64,000 nt of DNA, taken from the NCBI RefSeq assembly GCF_004328075.1, contig NZ_SJFN01000001.1, positions 223,700 through 287,699 of the forward strand, written 5' to 3'. The notes under the pieces are model-generated. The model saw only the letters and a program-made list of their open reading frames with translations. It made no database searches and had not been told where the DNA came from. This document shows, in pieces, positions 15,912-27,531 of this stretch. Source of the stretch: Siculibacillus lacustris. GTDB lineage: Bacteria > Pseudomonadota > Alphaproteobacteria > Rhizobiales > Ancalomicrobiaceae. The position numbers were made by a program, and so were the translations under genes. Position 1 is the stretch's first letter, and each line of letters starts with the position of its first letter.

Positions 15912-17621
15912 ATGACCGCCATCGGCTGGCTGCAGTGTCTCGTCGTCGTCGCCCTCGTCCTCGCCTCGGTGGTGCCGCTCGGCACCCACATGGCGCGGGT
16001 CTATGCGGGCGAACGCACCTTCCTCTCCCCGGTGTTCGGGCCGCTGGAGCGCGGCTTCCTCCATCTCGCCGGCGAGCGCGCCGTCCGACCCCAGTCGTGG
16101 CTCGGCTATACGCTGGCGATGCTGGTGTTCAACGCCGCCGGTTTCCTGCTGCTCTATGCGATCCTGCGCATCCAGGGCGTGCTGCCCTTGAACCCGCAGG
16201 GCTTCGACGGGGTCGATCCGGCGCTGGCCTTCAACACCGCGGTGAGCTTCGTCACCAACACCAACTGGCAAGCCTACGGCGGCGAGACCACGATGAGCCA
16301 TCTGACCCAGATGGTCGGCCTCACCGTCCAGAACTTCCTGTCGGCGGCGACCGGCATGGCGCTGGCGGCGGCGATGATCCGCGCCTTCGCCAAGACCGGA
16401 CGCGAGGCGCTCGGCAATTTCTGGGTCGATCTGACCCGTTCGACGCTCTACGTGCTGCTGCCGCTGTCGATCGTCCTGGCGCTCGCCTTCGTCGCGTTCG
16501 GCATGCCGCAGACGCTCGCCGGCTCAGTCGAGGCGACGACGCTCGAAGGCGCCAAACAGATCATCGCCCTCGGGCCGGTCGCCTCCCAGGAGGCGATCAA
16601 GGAACTCGGCACCAACGGCGGCGGCTTCTTCAACGCCAACGCCGCCCATCCCTTCGAGAACCCGACGGCGATCACCAATGCCCTGGAGATCTGGGCGCTG
16701 CTGGCGATCTCGGCGGCGCTGACCCACACCTTCGGCCGGATGGTCGGCGACAAGCGTCAGGGCTGGGCGATCCTCACGGTGATGGCGATCATCCTCGGCG
16801 GCGCCCTGGTGGTCGCCTATTGGGCGGAAGCCGGCGGCAACCCGCTCCTGACCGCGCTCGGCGTCGATCCGACGATGGGCAACATGGAGGGCAAGGAGGT
16901 CCGCTTCGGCACCGCCGCCTCGAGCCTCTATGCGATCGCCACCACCGGCACCTCGACCGGCGCGGTCAATGCGATGCACGAGAGCTTCATGCCGCTCGGC
17001 GGGTTCATGCCGCTGCTGCTGATCAAGCTCGGCGAGATCGTCCCCGGCGGCGTCGGCTCGGGCCTGTTCGGCATCCTGGTGATCGCCGTGCTGACCGTGT
17101 TCATCGCCGGGCTGATGGTCGGCCGCACCCCGGAATATCTCGGCAAGAAGATCGAGGTGAAGGAGATGAAGCTGGCGATGCTCGCCCAGCTGATCCTGCC
17201 CCTGTCGATCCTCGGCTTCACCGCGGTGGCGGCGATGCTGCCGACGGCGCTGGCCAGTCTCGCCAATGCCGGCCCGCACGGACTGACCGAGCTGCTCTAC
17301 GCCTATGCCTCGGCGACCGGCAACAACGGCTCGGCCTTCGCCGGCCTCTCCGCCAACACGCCTTGGTTCAATTCGACGCTCGGCATCGCCATGTTCCTCG
17401 GCCGCTTCGGCTACGTCGTGCCGGTGATGGCGATGGCCGGATCGCTGGTGGTCAAGACCCGGGGTACCGCCTCGGCCGGCACCTTCCCGACCGACGGGCC
17501 GCTGTTCGTCGGCCTGGTGGTGGCGGTGATCCTGATCCTGGGGGGCCTGCAGTTCTTCCCGGCCTTCGCGCTCGGACCGATCGTCGAGCACCTGCTGATG
17601 GCCACCGGCCGCACCTTCTGA
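15912..17621 (+). CDS. kdpA: K+-transporting ATPase subunit A, channel-like subunit
   Basis: This 569-residue polytopic membrane protein is the potassium-binding subunit of KdpFABC, related to KtrB/TrkH channels. It has about ten membrane segments and four selectivity-loop regions, including [62 protein letters not shown] and [20 protein letters not shown]. Length and motifs match the family. GGAG precedes the ATG. The operon order F-A-B-C-D-E is canonical for high-affinity K+ uptake under K+ limitation. Confidence 0.97.
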   Translation: MTAIGWLQCLVVVALVLASVVPLGTHMARVYAGERTFLSPVFGPLERGFLHLAGERAVRPQSWLGYTLAMLVFNAAGFLLLYAILRIQGVLPLNPQGFDGVDPALAFNTAVSFVTNTNWQAYGGETTMSHLTQMVGLTVQNFLSAATGMALAAAMIRAFAKTGREALGNFWVDLTRSTLYVLLPLSIVLALAFVAFGMPQTLAGSVEATTLEGAKQIIALGPVASQEAIKELGTNGGGFFNANAAHPFENPTAITNALEIWALLAISAALTHTFGRMVGDKRQGWAILTVMAIILGGALVVAYWAEAGGNPLLTALGVDPTMGNMEGKEVRFGTAASSLYAIATTGTSTGAVNAMHESFMPLGGFMPLLLIKLGEIVPGGVGSGLFGILVIAVLTVFIAGLMVGRTPEYLGKKIEVKEMKLAMLAQLILPLSILGFTAVAAMLPTALASLANAGPHGLTELLYAYASATGNNGSAFAGLSANTPWFNSTLGIAMFLGRFGYVVPVMAMAGSLVVKTRGTASAGTFPTDGPLFVGLVVAVILILGGLQFFPAFALGPIVEHLLMATGRTF

Positions 17622-17639
17622 CCTCGCGAGGACCGTTCC

Positions 17640-19691
<2,052 letters not shown>

Positions 19692-19702
19692 GGACACCTC
19701 CC

Positions 19703-20308
19703 ATGATCGCTCATCTGCGCCCCGCCTTCGTGCTCCTCACCGGGCTGACCGTTCTCACCGGCGTCGTCTATCCGCTGGCGATCACCGGCCTCTCCGCCGT
19801 CGCCCTGCCGCGGCAGGCCGGCGGCAGCCTGATCCGCGCCGGCGACACCGTGGTCGGCTCGACCCTGATCGGCCAGAGCTTCACCGATCCCAAATGGTTC
19901 CACGGCCGCCCCTCGGCGACCTCGGCGCCGGACCCGGCCGACTCCTCCAAGACGGTCGACGCGCCCTACAATGCCGGCAATTCCTCGGGCTCGAACCTCG
20001 GGCCGCTGGCGGCCAAGCTGATCGACCGGGTCAAGGCCGACACCGAGGCGCTGATCGCCGAGAGCGGGGCGACCACCGTGCCCGCCGACGCGGTAACCAC
20101 CTCGGCGAGCGGGCTCGATCCCGACATCTCGCCGGCCTTCGCGCGCCTGCAGGTCAAACGCATCGCCGCGACGCGGGGCCTCGCCCCCGACCGGATCGAG
20201 GCGCTGATCGCCGGAAGCGTCCGGGGCCGCGACCTCGGAATCTTCGGCGAACCGCGGGTCAACGTGCTCGAGCTCAACCTCGCCCTCGATCGCCTGACGC
20301 GGTCGTGA
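19703..20308 (+). CDS. kdpC: K+-transporting ATPase subunit C
   Basis: This 201-residue protein has one N-terminal membrane helix (RPAFVLLTGLTVLTGVVYPL) and a soluble domain with YNAGNSSGSNLGP and the C-terminal VNVLELNLAL typical of KdpC. It anchors the complex and increases the ATP affinity of KdpB. The signature SGLDPDISP is present. kdpD follows after 4 bases, so pump and sensor genes are likely one transcript. Confidence 0.96.
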   Translation: MIAHLRPAFVLLTGLTVLTGVVYPLAITGLSAVALPRQAGGSLIRAGDTVVGSTLIGQSFTDPKWFHGRPSATSAPDPADSSKTVDAPYNAGNSSGSNLGPLAAKLIDRVKADTEALIAESGATTVPADAVTTSASGLDPDISPAFARLQVKRIAATRGLAPDRIEALIAGSVRGRDLGIFGEPRVNVLELNLALDRLTRS

Positions 20309-20312
20309 CAGG

Positions 20313-23036
20313 ATGGCGGCCATGACCGACTCCACCTCCTCCCGCGATGGGCGACCCTGTCCCGATGCGCTGCTGGCGTTGGCCCAGCGGGAGGAGCGGG
20401 GCCGGCTCAAGATCCACCTCGGGGCGGCGCCGGGGGTCGGCAAGACCTTCGCCATGCTGACCAACGCCCGACGGCTGGCGGCCGACGGTGTCGACGTGGT
20501 GGTGGGGCTCGCCGAGACCCACGGCCGCGCCGAGACCGCGGCGCTGATCGAGGACCTTGAGGTGCTGGCGCGGCGGCCGGTGGTCCATCGCGGCCGCACG
20601 CTGATGGAGTTCGACATCGACGCGGCGCTGGCCCGCCGGCCGGCGCTGCTGATCGTCGACGAGCTCGCCCACACCAACGCCCCCGGCTCGCGCCATCCGA
20701 AACGTTTCCAGGACGTCGAGGAACTGCTCGACGCCGGCATCGACGTGTGGACGGCGCTGAACATCCAGCATCTCGAGAGCCTGTCCGACGTGGTCGGCCG
20801 GATCACCGGCGTGACCATCCGCGAGACGGTGCCCGACCGGATGCTGGAGCGCGCCGACGAGGTGGTGCTGGTCGACCTGACCCCCGACGAGCTGATCGAG
20901 CGGCTGAAGGAGGGCAAGGTCTATGTCGCCGAGAACGCCGCCCGGGCGATCGACAACTTCTTCCGGCCGTCGAATCTCACGGCGCTGCGCGAGTTGGCGC
21001 TGCGGCGCACCGCGGCGCGGGTCGACGACCAGATGCTCCAGTATCTGCGCCAGAACGCCATCGAAGGGCCGTGGCCGACCGCCGAGCGGCTGCTGGTCTG
21101 CGTCGGCGCCGACGAACATTCCGACGCGGTGGTGCGGGTCGCCGCCCGCCTCGCCAAGGCGCTCAACGCCACCTGGACGGCGCTGCACGTCGATCGTCCC
21201 GACAGGGCGGCGACCGACGAGGCGAGCATCCGCCGGCTCGACGCGACGATGCATCTGGCCGAACGGCTGGGCGCGGAGCGGGTGCGGGTGATCGGCACCG
21301 ATCTGGTCACCGAGATCCTGCGCTGGGCGCGGCGCGAGAACGTGTCGCAGATCGTCATCGGCCGCTCGGTGCGCCCGCCCTGGTGGCGCCGGGCGTGGCG
21401 CCGCGGCCTGTCGGAAGAGCTGGTCGCCCAGGCCGCCGACATTTCGGTGCAGGTGGTGACCGGGGCGAGCGATCGGCCGCGCAAGGCGACGCCGCCGCGT
21501 GGTCCGGATCCTCGGCGGCTCGCGGTCGGGCTCGGCGTGGCGCTCGCCGCGGTCGCGCTGTCGGTCGGGGTCGGCATCGGGCTGACCCATGTCGTCGATC
21601 TGCCCAACGTGTCGATGGTGTTCCTGTCGGCGGTGGTGTTGTGCGCGCTGCGCTTCGGCCGGGCGAGCGCGGTCGCGGCGGCAGTGCTGTCGTTCCTCGC
21701 CTACAATTTCTTCTTCATCGAGCCGCTCTACAGCTTCACCGTGGCCAAGCCGCACGAGCTCTTCGCCCTGGTGGTGTTCCTGTTCGTCGCCGCCACGGTC
21801 GGCAGCCTCGCCGGCCGCGCCCACGAACAGGCGGTGGCGGCCCTGGCGCGGGCCCGCAGCACGCGGGCACTCTACGAATATTCGCGCAAGATCTCCGGCG
21901 TTTCGGCGCTCGAGCCCTTGATGTGGGCGGCGGTCACGCAGGTCGCCGGGGCGATCCAGGGATCGGCGGTGGCGCTGCTGGCGACCGGCGGCGATCTCCA
22001 TCTGATCGGCGCCTTCCCGCCCGACGTCGAGATGGGGGTGACCGAATGGGGCGCGGCGCGCTGGGCCTTCCAGCGCGGCGAGGTCGCCGGTCGGCGGTCG
22101 CCGACCTTGCCCAATGCCGAACTGCAGTTCCGGCCGTTGGTCACCGCGAGCGGCACGGTCGGGGTGATCGGCTACGCCGCGAGCGATCCCGATCACGGCC
22201 TGTCGGAGGACGACGAGCGCTTCCTCGCCTCGCTCGCCGACCAGACGGCGATCGCCGCCGAGCGCATCCAGCTCGGCGACCGGGCCACCGCGGCGGCGGC
22301 GAGCGCCGAGAGCGAGCGGCTGCGTTCGGCGCTCCTGTCCTCGATCTCCCACGATCTCAGGACCCCGCTCGCCTCGATCCTCGGCTCGGTCACCAGCCTC
22401 GCCGATTTCGGCGACCGGCTCGACGAGGCGACCCGCAAGGACCTCCTGAAGGCGATCGAGGAGGAGACCCGACGCCTGTCGCAGTTCGTGGTCAACCTGC
22501 TCGACATGACCCGGCTCGAGGCCGGCAATCTCGAGCTGACCGTCGACTGGGTCGATCTCGCCGACGTCGCGCGGGCGGCAGTCGCCCGCGCCGCGCGGCT
22601 CTACCCCGGCCGCACCCTGGTGCTGGCCGGCGGCGATCGCCCCCTGGTGCTGGAGGGCAACGCCACGCTGCTCGAGCAGGTGCTGTTCAATCTGATCGAC
22701 AATGCCATGAAGTTCTCCGACCCGCCCGGCGTCACCCGCCTCCGTCTCGCGCCCCGCGACGGCACCGCGGTGATCGAGGTCGAGGACGACGGCATCGGCA
22801 TTCCGCCCGACCAGCTGGAGCGGGTGTTCGACAAGTTCCACCGGGTCGCCGCCGGCGACGGGCGCGCCGCCGGAACCGGCCTCGGCCTGTCGATCTGCCG
22901 CGGCGTGGTCACCGCCATGGGCGGGACGATCACCGCCGCGAGCCCGATCGCCGACGGCCGAGGCACCCGGATCACCGTCGAGCTGCCGCTTCCCGCCGCC
23001 GGCCCCGGCCCCGAGATCGAGGAGACCGCGTCATGA
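20313..23036 (+). CDS. kdpD: KdpD sensor histidine kinase
   Basis: This is a 907-residue full-length KdpD. It has an N-terminal KdpD domain with Walker A GAAPGVGKT (residues 37-45) and Walker B VDELAHTN, a USP-like domain (about 250-390, LLVCVGADEHSD to IGRSVRPPWW), four membrane helices (about 400-500) and a GAF-like region. The kinase core follows: phospho-acceptor His680 in SSISHDLRTPLASI, N-box NLIDNAMKFS, G-boxes DDGIGIP and GTGLGLSI. Two starts are possible, 20313 and 20322. It senses K+ limitation and phosphorylates KdpE, whose ATG overlaps the kdpD stop. Confidence 0.96.
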   Translation: MAAMTDSTSSRDGRPCPDALLALAQREERGRLKIHLGAAPGVGKTFAMLTNARRLAADGVDVVVGLAETHGRAETAALIEDLEVLARRPVVHRGRTLMEFDIDAALARRPALLIVDELAHTNAPGSRHPKRFQDVEELLDAGIDVWTALNIQHLESLSDVVGRITGVTIRETVPDRMLERADEVVLVDLTPDELIERLKEGKVYVAENAARAIDNFFRPSNLTALRELALRRTAARVDDQMLQYLRQNAIEGPWPTAERLLVCVGADEHSDAVVRVAARLAKALNATWTALHVDRPDRAATDEASIRRLDATMHLAERLGAERVRVIGTDLVTEILRWARRENVSQIVIGRSVRPPWWRRAWRRGLSEELVAQAADISVQVVTGASDRPRKATPPRGPDPRRLAVGLGVALAAVALSVGVGIGLTHVVDLPNVSMVFLSAVVLCALRFGRASAVAAAVLSFLAYNFFFIEPLYSFTVAKPHELFALVVFLFVAATVGSLAGRAHEQAVAALARARSTRALYEYSRKISGVSALEPLMWAAVTQVAGAIQGSAVALLATGGDLHLIGAFPPDVEMGVTEWGAARWAFQRGEVAGRRSPTLPNAELQFRPLVTASGTVGVIGYAASDPDHGLSEDDERFLASLADQTAIAAERIQLGDRATAAAASAESERLRSALLSSISHDLRTPLASILGSVTSLADFGDRLDEATRKDLLKAIEEETRRLSQFVVNLLDMTRLEAGNLELTVDWVDLADVARAAVARAARLYPGRTLVLAGGDRPLVLEGNATLLEQVLFNLIDNAMKFSDPPGVTRLRLAPRDGTAVIEVEDDGIGIPPDQLERVFDKFHRVAAGDGRAAGTGLGLSICRGVVTAMGGTITAASPIADGRGTRITVELPLPAAGPGPEIEETAS

Positions 23037-23731
23037 CCACCGCCGCCCGCGTCCTGGTCGTCGACGACGAACCGCAGATCCACCGCTTCCTCAAGCCGGC
23101 GCTGGAGGCCTCGGGCTACACCGTGGTGACCGCCGAAGACGGCGCCACGGCGATCCGCGCGGCGGCGGCGAGTGCGCCCGACGTGATCCTGCTCGACCTC
23201 GGCCTGCCCGACATGGACGGCAAGGAGGTGATCCGGGCGGTGCGCGGCTGGTCGAAGACGCCGATCATCATCCTGTCGGCGCGCGACCGCGAGAGCGAGA
23301 AGATCGCCGCCCTCGATCTCGGCGCCGACGACTACGTCAACAAGCCGTTCGGGGTCGGGGAACTCCTGGCGCGGGTGCGCACGGCGCTGCGCCATGCCGC
23401 GACCAGCGGCGGCGAGGCGAGCGTGGTCGAGACCGGCGATCTGGTCGTCGACACGCTGAAGCGCACCGTCACCAAGGCCGGCGAACGGCTGCGCCTGACC
23501 CCCAAGGAATACGACCTGCTCCATGTTCTCGCCCGCAACGCCGGCAAGGTGGTGACCCATCGCCAATTGCTGTCCGCAGTGTGGGGCAGCGCCCATACGG
23601 CGGACGCCCAGTATCTCCGGGTGTTCATCAGCCAGTTGCGCCAGAAGGTCGACGCGAGCGACGCCGCAGCCTCGGTGATCGAAACCGAGCCCGGGGTCGG
23701 CTATCGCCTGCGCGAGCAGGATCCGACCTGA
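23033..23731 (+). CDS. kdpE: KdpE response regulator
   Basis: This 232-residue OmpR-family regulator has a receiver domain with acidic pair Asp11/Asp12, phospho-acceptor Asp55 in LLDLGLPDMDG and Lys104 in YVNKPF. It is followed by a winged-helix DNA-binding domain (LTPKEYDLLHVLARNAGKVVTHRQLL to VGYRLRE). The start overlaps the kdpD stop (ATGA). It should activate the kdp promoter when phosphorylated. Confidence 0.96.
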   Translation: MTTAARVLVVDDEPQIHRFLKPALEASGYTVVTAEDGATAIRAAAASAPDVILLDLGLPDMDGKEVIRAVRGWSKTPIIILSARDRESEKIAALDLGADDYVNKPFGVGELLARVRTALRHAATSGGEASVVETGDLVVDTLKRTVTKAGERLRLTPKEYDLLHVLARNAGKVVTHRQLLSAVWGSAHTADAQYLRVFISQLRQKVDASDAAASVIETEPGVGYRLREQDPT

Positions 23732-23756
23732 TGTCCCTGTCCAACCGAGATCGCCG

Positions 23757-24209
23757 ATGACCTTGTCCGTCCATCTGAAACCCGAAGCCGTCGTGCTCGG
23801 GTTGGCCGCCCGCACCCGCAACGACGTCCTGCGCGGGCTCGCCGAGCGCTGCGCCACGGCGCTCGGAGGCGAGCCGGCGACGATTCTGCGGGCGCTTTCC
23901 GATCGCGAGGCGCTCGGCTCGACCGGGGTCGGCCACGGCGTGGCGATGCCCCATGCGGCGATCGCCGGCCTCGCCGCGCCCTTCGCGCTCGCGGCCCGTC
24001 TCGCCGCGCCGATCGACTGGCAGGCGATCGACGATCAGCCGGTCGATCTGGTGGTGGTGGTTTTGTCCCCGAGCGAGGGGCCGGCGGGGTCGCCGAACCC
24101 GATCGCCAAGTTCGCGCGCCGCCTGCGGGCGCCCGAAACCCGGGCGCGGCTGCGCGCCGCACCGACGGCGGCGGCCTTCCACGCCGCATTGACCGGGCCG
24201 ATCGACTGA
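23757..24209 (+). CDS. ptsN: PTS EIIA-Ntr-like regulatory protein (PtsN family) in the kdp operon
   Basis: This 150-residue EIIA (fructose/nitrogen type) has the phosphorylation-site segment GVGHGVAMPHAAI with His66. EIIA-Ntr is phosphorylated by the EI-Ntr/NPr relay. In E. coli its unphosphorylated form binds KdpD and TrkA, tying K+ uptake to nitrogen and carbon status. It begins 25 bases after kdpE, co-directional, and is followed by a terminator. A dedicated copy in the kdp operon implies local control of KdpD. It is probably a paralogue, since the housekeeping ptsN usually sits near rpoN; that gene is not in the window. Confidence 0.88.
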   Translation: MTLSVHLKPEAVVLGLAARTRNDVLRGLAERCATALGGEPATILRALSDREALGSTGVGHGVAMPHAAIAGLAAPFALAARLAAPIDWQAIDDQPVDLVVVVLSPSEGPAGSPNPIAKFARRLRAPETRARLRAAPTAAAFHAALTGPID

Positions 24210-24213
24210 GCGG

Positions 24214-24234
24214 CGTTTCCCCGGGCGGGAAACG
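24214..24234. terminator. Bidirectional terminator hairpin
   Basis: CGTTTCCC (24214-24221) and GGGAAACG (24227-24234) form an 8-base stem with a 5-base loop, midway between the convergent ends of the ptsN-like gene and the small membrane ORF. Confidence 0.7.
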
Positions 24235-24245
24235 TCGCCGTACGG

Positions 24246-24377
24246 TCAATCGCCGGCGAGCCCTCCGCCGATCGACAGCGCGATCGCGATGAGCGTGGCC
24301 GCGACCACGGCCAGGAGAAGCAAGACGAGCAGGTCGCCTCGGGACGCTGCGGCCGGATCCGGGCCTCGCTCGCTCAT
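24246..24377 (-). CDS. 43-residue single-helix membrane peptide coupled to the glycosyltransferase
   Basis: The ATG at 24377 overlaps the TGA of the glycosyltransferase gene (ATGA). The product starts MSERGPDPAAASRGD and continues as a strongly hydrophobic helix (LLVLLLLAVVAATLIAIALS) ending IGGGLAGD. The polar N-terminus with one transmembrane helix suggests a small accessory membrane protein. Translational coupling and placement before a terminator support it as a real gene. Function is unknown; it may stabilise or modulate the glycosyltransferase. Confidence 0.65.
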   Translation of the reverse strand: MSERGPDPAAASRGDLLVLLLLAVVAATLIAIALSIGGGLAGD

Positions 24378-25966
24378 CGCATGATCTCCTCCGCTCGGTC
24401 ATCCTCGATCTCTGCCGAGCGGCGCTGCGGGTCGGTGCCGGCGACCGCATCGGGCAGGCGCATCACGAAGCGGACTTCGAGCGGGGCGAGCGGGGTGGCG
24501 CGCCAGACCTTCGAAACCGCGGCGGTCGCTTCGATCGCCGCCGGGCCGAACAACGTCCGGGCGGAGTCGAGGCACGGTTCGTCGGTCACGCGACAGACCG
24601 CGAGCGCCCCTTCGCGGGCGATCCGCGCGGCATCGATCCACGGCGAATGGCCGAAGTCGAACGTCTGGAGTTCCGAGGGCGCCGACGGACCGTAGAAGGC
24701 GATGCTGCCGGCCAGCAGTTCGTCGCCGGTGACGATCGCCAGCGGCGCATCGGAGACGGTCTGCCGCCACACCGCGGTCGCCGCCTCGGCGACTTCGGCG
24801 AGCGGCAAGGTCGCCTCCTCGTTCCCCGCCGCGACTTCGGCGGCGTTGAGGAAGGGCGCGGCGGCGACGAGGATCGCGCCGAGGGCGGCGAGGACACCCA
24901 TCACACGGGCGCGATCGACGTCCGAAACCGTGACGCCCGGGGCGGTGAGCAGGGCCCAGCCGGTCAACATCCACAGCGGCTCACCCCACAGCGCCGGCAG
25001 GCGCGAAAAGGCGAGGAGACCGAGGATCATCGTCGCGACGAAGGGGCCGAGGGCGAGGATCAGGATGCGGCGGCGCCAGGGATCGCCGCGGTCGATGCGC
25101 AGGACCCCGAGCAGGGCGCGCGAGCGGCGCAGGCCGAGCGCGACGACGGCGCCGATCCCCACCGGCAGCAGGAACAGAAATTCGGCGATCGGAAAGGTGG
25201 CGATCGACGCGAGGGTGCGGGCGACGCCGTCGTTGCGGGCATGCCCGGCGTAGACGAAGGGCTCGAAGTCGCTCGCCACCACCCAGGCGAGGTTGGGCGA
25301 GATCAGCAGCAGACCGGTCACCGTCGCGGTCAGAGCCGCCGGCGAGCGGAGCAGACGGCGACGATCCGGCTCGGTCGCGACCACCGCCAGCATCGCGAGA
25401 ACCAGGGTCGCGGTGTAGTACTTGCCGAGCATGGCGATCGCCAGAAAGGCCCCGAGGCGCAGGCCGTTGCGCGCGGACGGGGACTCCAGGGCCTTCAGAA
25501 AGGCCCACATCGCCCAGGGCCAGGTGGCGATCGAGATGGTGTTGGCGTTGAACTTCAGCGCATGGAACCCGTAGAGCGGCGACAGCACCAGGATCGCAGT
25601 GGCGACGAGGCGGCGCGAGCCGGTCTCGCGGCAGCCGATGGTCATCCAGGTCCCGGCGAGGCCGACCGCCACGCTGGTCTCGGCGAGCAGGTAATAGGCC
25701 CAGTCGGCGCGCGGAAACACCTGGAACCACGCCCCCACCACCCAGGCGAACAGGGGCGGATGCTTGAAGTAGCCGAGTTGGAATTCCTTCCCCCAGACCC
25801 AGTTCTCGACCATGTTGGTGCTGGTCGAGAGGTTGTCGTGCGACAGCGTCGCAAACAGTGTGAACACCGCGACGTAGGCCGTCAGGAAGACGAGGAATCG
25901 GGCGGTATCGCCGAATTCCGTGCTTCGGCTGACGCGAAGCGGGGGACACAGGGAGAAATCGGTCAT
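24374..25966 (-). CDS. Integral membrane glycosyltransferase (GT39/GT83, ArnT/PMT-like)
   Basis: This 530-residue polytopic GT-C enzyme is of the PMT_2/ArnT type. The first periplasmic loop (NMVENWVWGKEFQLGYFKHPPLFAWVVGAWF) has the acidic and GYxxHPPL elements of this family, followed by about ten hydrophobic helices and a soluble C-terminal domain. Such enzymes transfer a sugar from a polyprenyl-phosphate donor to lipid A, glycans or proteins. ATG 25966 is preferred over GTG 25981. It lies downstream of a two-component pair on the same strand, which recalls PmrAB/BasRS control of lipid A modification; that parallel is inference. Confidence 0.85.
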   Translation of the reverse strand: MTDFSLCPPLRVSRSTEFGDTARFLVFLTAYVAVFTLFATLSHDNLSTSTNMVENWVWGKEFQLGYFKHPPLFAWVVGAWFQVFPRADWAYYLLAETSVAVGLAGTWMTIGCRETGSRRLVATAILVLSPLYGFHALKFNANTISIATWPWAMWAFLKALESPSARNGLRLGAFLAIAMLGKYYTATLVLAMLAVVATEPDRRRLLRSPAALTATVTGLLLISPNLAWVVASDFEPFVYAGHARNDGVARTLASIATFPIAEFLFLLPVGIGAVVALGLRRSRALLGVLRIDRGDPWRRRILILALGPFVATMILGLLAFSRLPALWGEPLWMLTGWALLTAPGVTVSDVDRARVMGVLAALGAILVAAAPFLNAAEVAAGNEEATLPLAEVAEAATAVWRQTVSDAPLAIVTGDELLAGSIAFYGPSAPSELQTFDFGHSPWIDAARIAREGALAVCRVTDEPCLDSARTLFGPAAIEATAAVSKVWRATPLAPLEVRFVMRLPDAVAGTDPQRRSAEIEDDRAEEIMR

Positions 25967-26157
25967 TCGTCCTCGAACCACTGGGCGAGGCGTCGATCGA
26001 CCGTCGTCGGTGTGTCGTCACCGCCGGATCGAGCCGGTTTCGCTCGCCCGGACGATCTCCACGCCCACGCAGGAGGAGATCGCGGCCTCGCCGGCTCGCA
26101 CCGATCGATGGCGTTCCATAGGACGGCGGACCTGACGTTGGCCTGACTCGCGCGGCG

Positions 26158-27531
26158 TCACGGACGATGAACGGGAAAAAACACCCGGAAGACGGCGCCC
26201 TCGGCGTGGCCGACCTCGATCGTCGCCTCGTGCAGACGAGCGATTTCCGCGACGATCGCCAGACCCAGGCCGGTGCCTTCGTCGCGGGCGCCGGGGCCGC
26301 GGTAGAAGCGGCGGAAGATCGCCTCGCGCTCGCCCTCGGGCACCCCCGGTCCGTCGTCGGAGACCTCGAGCCGGACCCGATCGCCGTCGGTGCGCACCGA
26401 CACCCCGACGTGGCCGCCGGTCGGGGCGTGACGCAGGGCGTTGTCGAACAGATTGGCGATGAGCTCGCGCAACAACCAACGGCGGCCGAGGATCGGCCCG
26501 GGTTCGAGATCGAAGACGATCTCGACGGCTTTCGCCTCGGCGCGATCGTACCACTCGGAGGCGGCGTCCTCGGCGACCGAGGCGAGGTCGACCGGTTCGG
26601 CCGGCCGATCGACGTTGGCGTCGGCGGCCGATCGGGCGAGCGCCAACAATTGCCGCACCAGATGGATCAGGCGCTTCAACGAGCTCTGGAGGTTCTCGGC
26701 CCGCCCGCGCTCGCTCGGCGGCAGACCGTCGATCAGCAGTTCCATCTGCGTCGACAGCGCGGTCAGCGGCGTCCGCATCTGATGAGCGGCATCGGCGAGA
26801 AAGGCCCGTTGGGCGGTCGATGCCGCGGTCAGGCCGACCAGCAGCCGGTTCATCGCTTCGACCAGCGGCCGCGCCTCGAGCGGCACCGTCTCGGCGTCGA
26901 GCGCCGAGAAGTCGTCGACCCGCCGGCCGCGGATCATCGCGCCCAGGCGATCGAGCGGCCCGAGGCCGCGTCCGACGCTGATGAACACCGCGAAGATCGT
27001 CACCAACAGCACCGAGAGGTTGGGAAGGATCGAGGCGAGCAGGAAATCGCTGTGGGCCTGTCGACGTTTGACCGTCGTCTCGGCGAAGGCCAGCATCACC
27101 GGCCCCGCGGCGGTCGCCAGACGATAGCTGGCCTTGTGCACCGGTCGGCCGCGGAAGTCTTCGGCGGTGACCAGGGGCGGTCCGGGCGGCACGTCTTCGG
27201 CCCGCAGATCGGCATCGCCGCCGAGCAGCTCGCCGTTCGGCCCGCGCACCGAAAAGAACTCCTCGTCGAGGGGGTCGGTCCGCAGGATCTCCTCGGCGGG
27301 CGCCGGCAGATCGAGGGTCAGCACGCCGTTCGCATCGACCTCGACCTGCGCCGCGAGGGTGACGACATCGGTGGCGGTGCCGTGATCGAAGGCCGCGTCG
27401 GTGGTGCGGGTGGCGACGATGTGGGCGCCCGCGAAACCGATCGCCGCGATCGTCACCAGCGCCGGAACCAGGCCCAGCAACAGGCGGCCGCGCAACGAAT
27501 AGGGCGTGAGGAGGGGGCGATCAGTCTTCAT
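26158..27531 (-). CDS. Sensor histidine kinase (TctE/QseC-like)
   Basis: This 457-residue kinase has a membrane helix at about residues 18-40, a periplasmic domain (about 41-165, TctE-type sensor N-terminal family), a second helix (ILPNLSVLLVTIFAVFISV), a HAMP-like linker, phospho-acceptor His250 in DAAHQMRTPLTAL, N-box NLFDNALRHAP, and G-boxes DDGPGVP and GTGLGLAI. It overlaps the response-regulator gene by 11 bases. The signal is unknown. The next gene on the strand is the membrane glycosyltransferase, a plausible target. Confidence 0.92.
   Translation of the reverse strand: MKTDRPLLTPYSLRGRLLLGLVPALVTIAAIGFAGAHIVATRTTDAAFDHGTATDVVTLAAQVEVDANGVLTLDLPAPAEEILRTDPLDEEFFSVRGPNGELLGGDADLRAEDVPPGPPLVTAEDFRGRPVHKASYRLATAAGPVMLAFAETTVKRRQAHSDFLLASILPNLSVLLVTIFAVFISVGRGLGPLDRLGAMIRGRRVDDFSALDAETVPLEARPLVEAMNRLLVGLTAASTAQRAFLADAAHQMRTPLTALSTQMELLIDGLPPSERGRAENLQSSLKRLIHLVRQLLALARSAADANVDRPAEPVDLASVAEDAASEWYDRAEAKAVEIVFDLEPGPILGRRWLLRELIANLFDNALRHAPTGGHVGVSVRTDGDRVRLEVSDDGPGVPEGEREAIFRRFYRGPGARDEGTGLGLAIVAEIARLHEATIEVGHAEGAVFRVFFPVHRP

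Noticed and set aside
24374-26146. Plus-strand frames opposite the glycosyltransferase
   Set aside because: They have biased composition and no domain; the minus-strand membrane protein explains the region.
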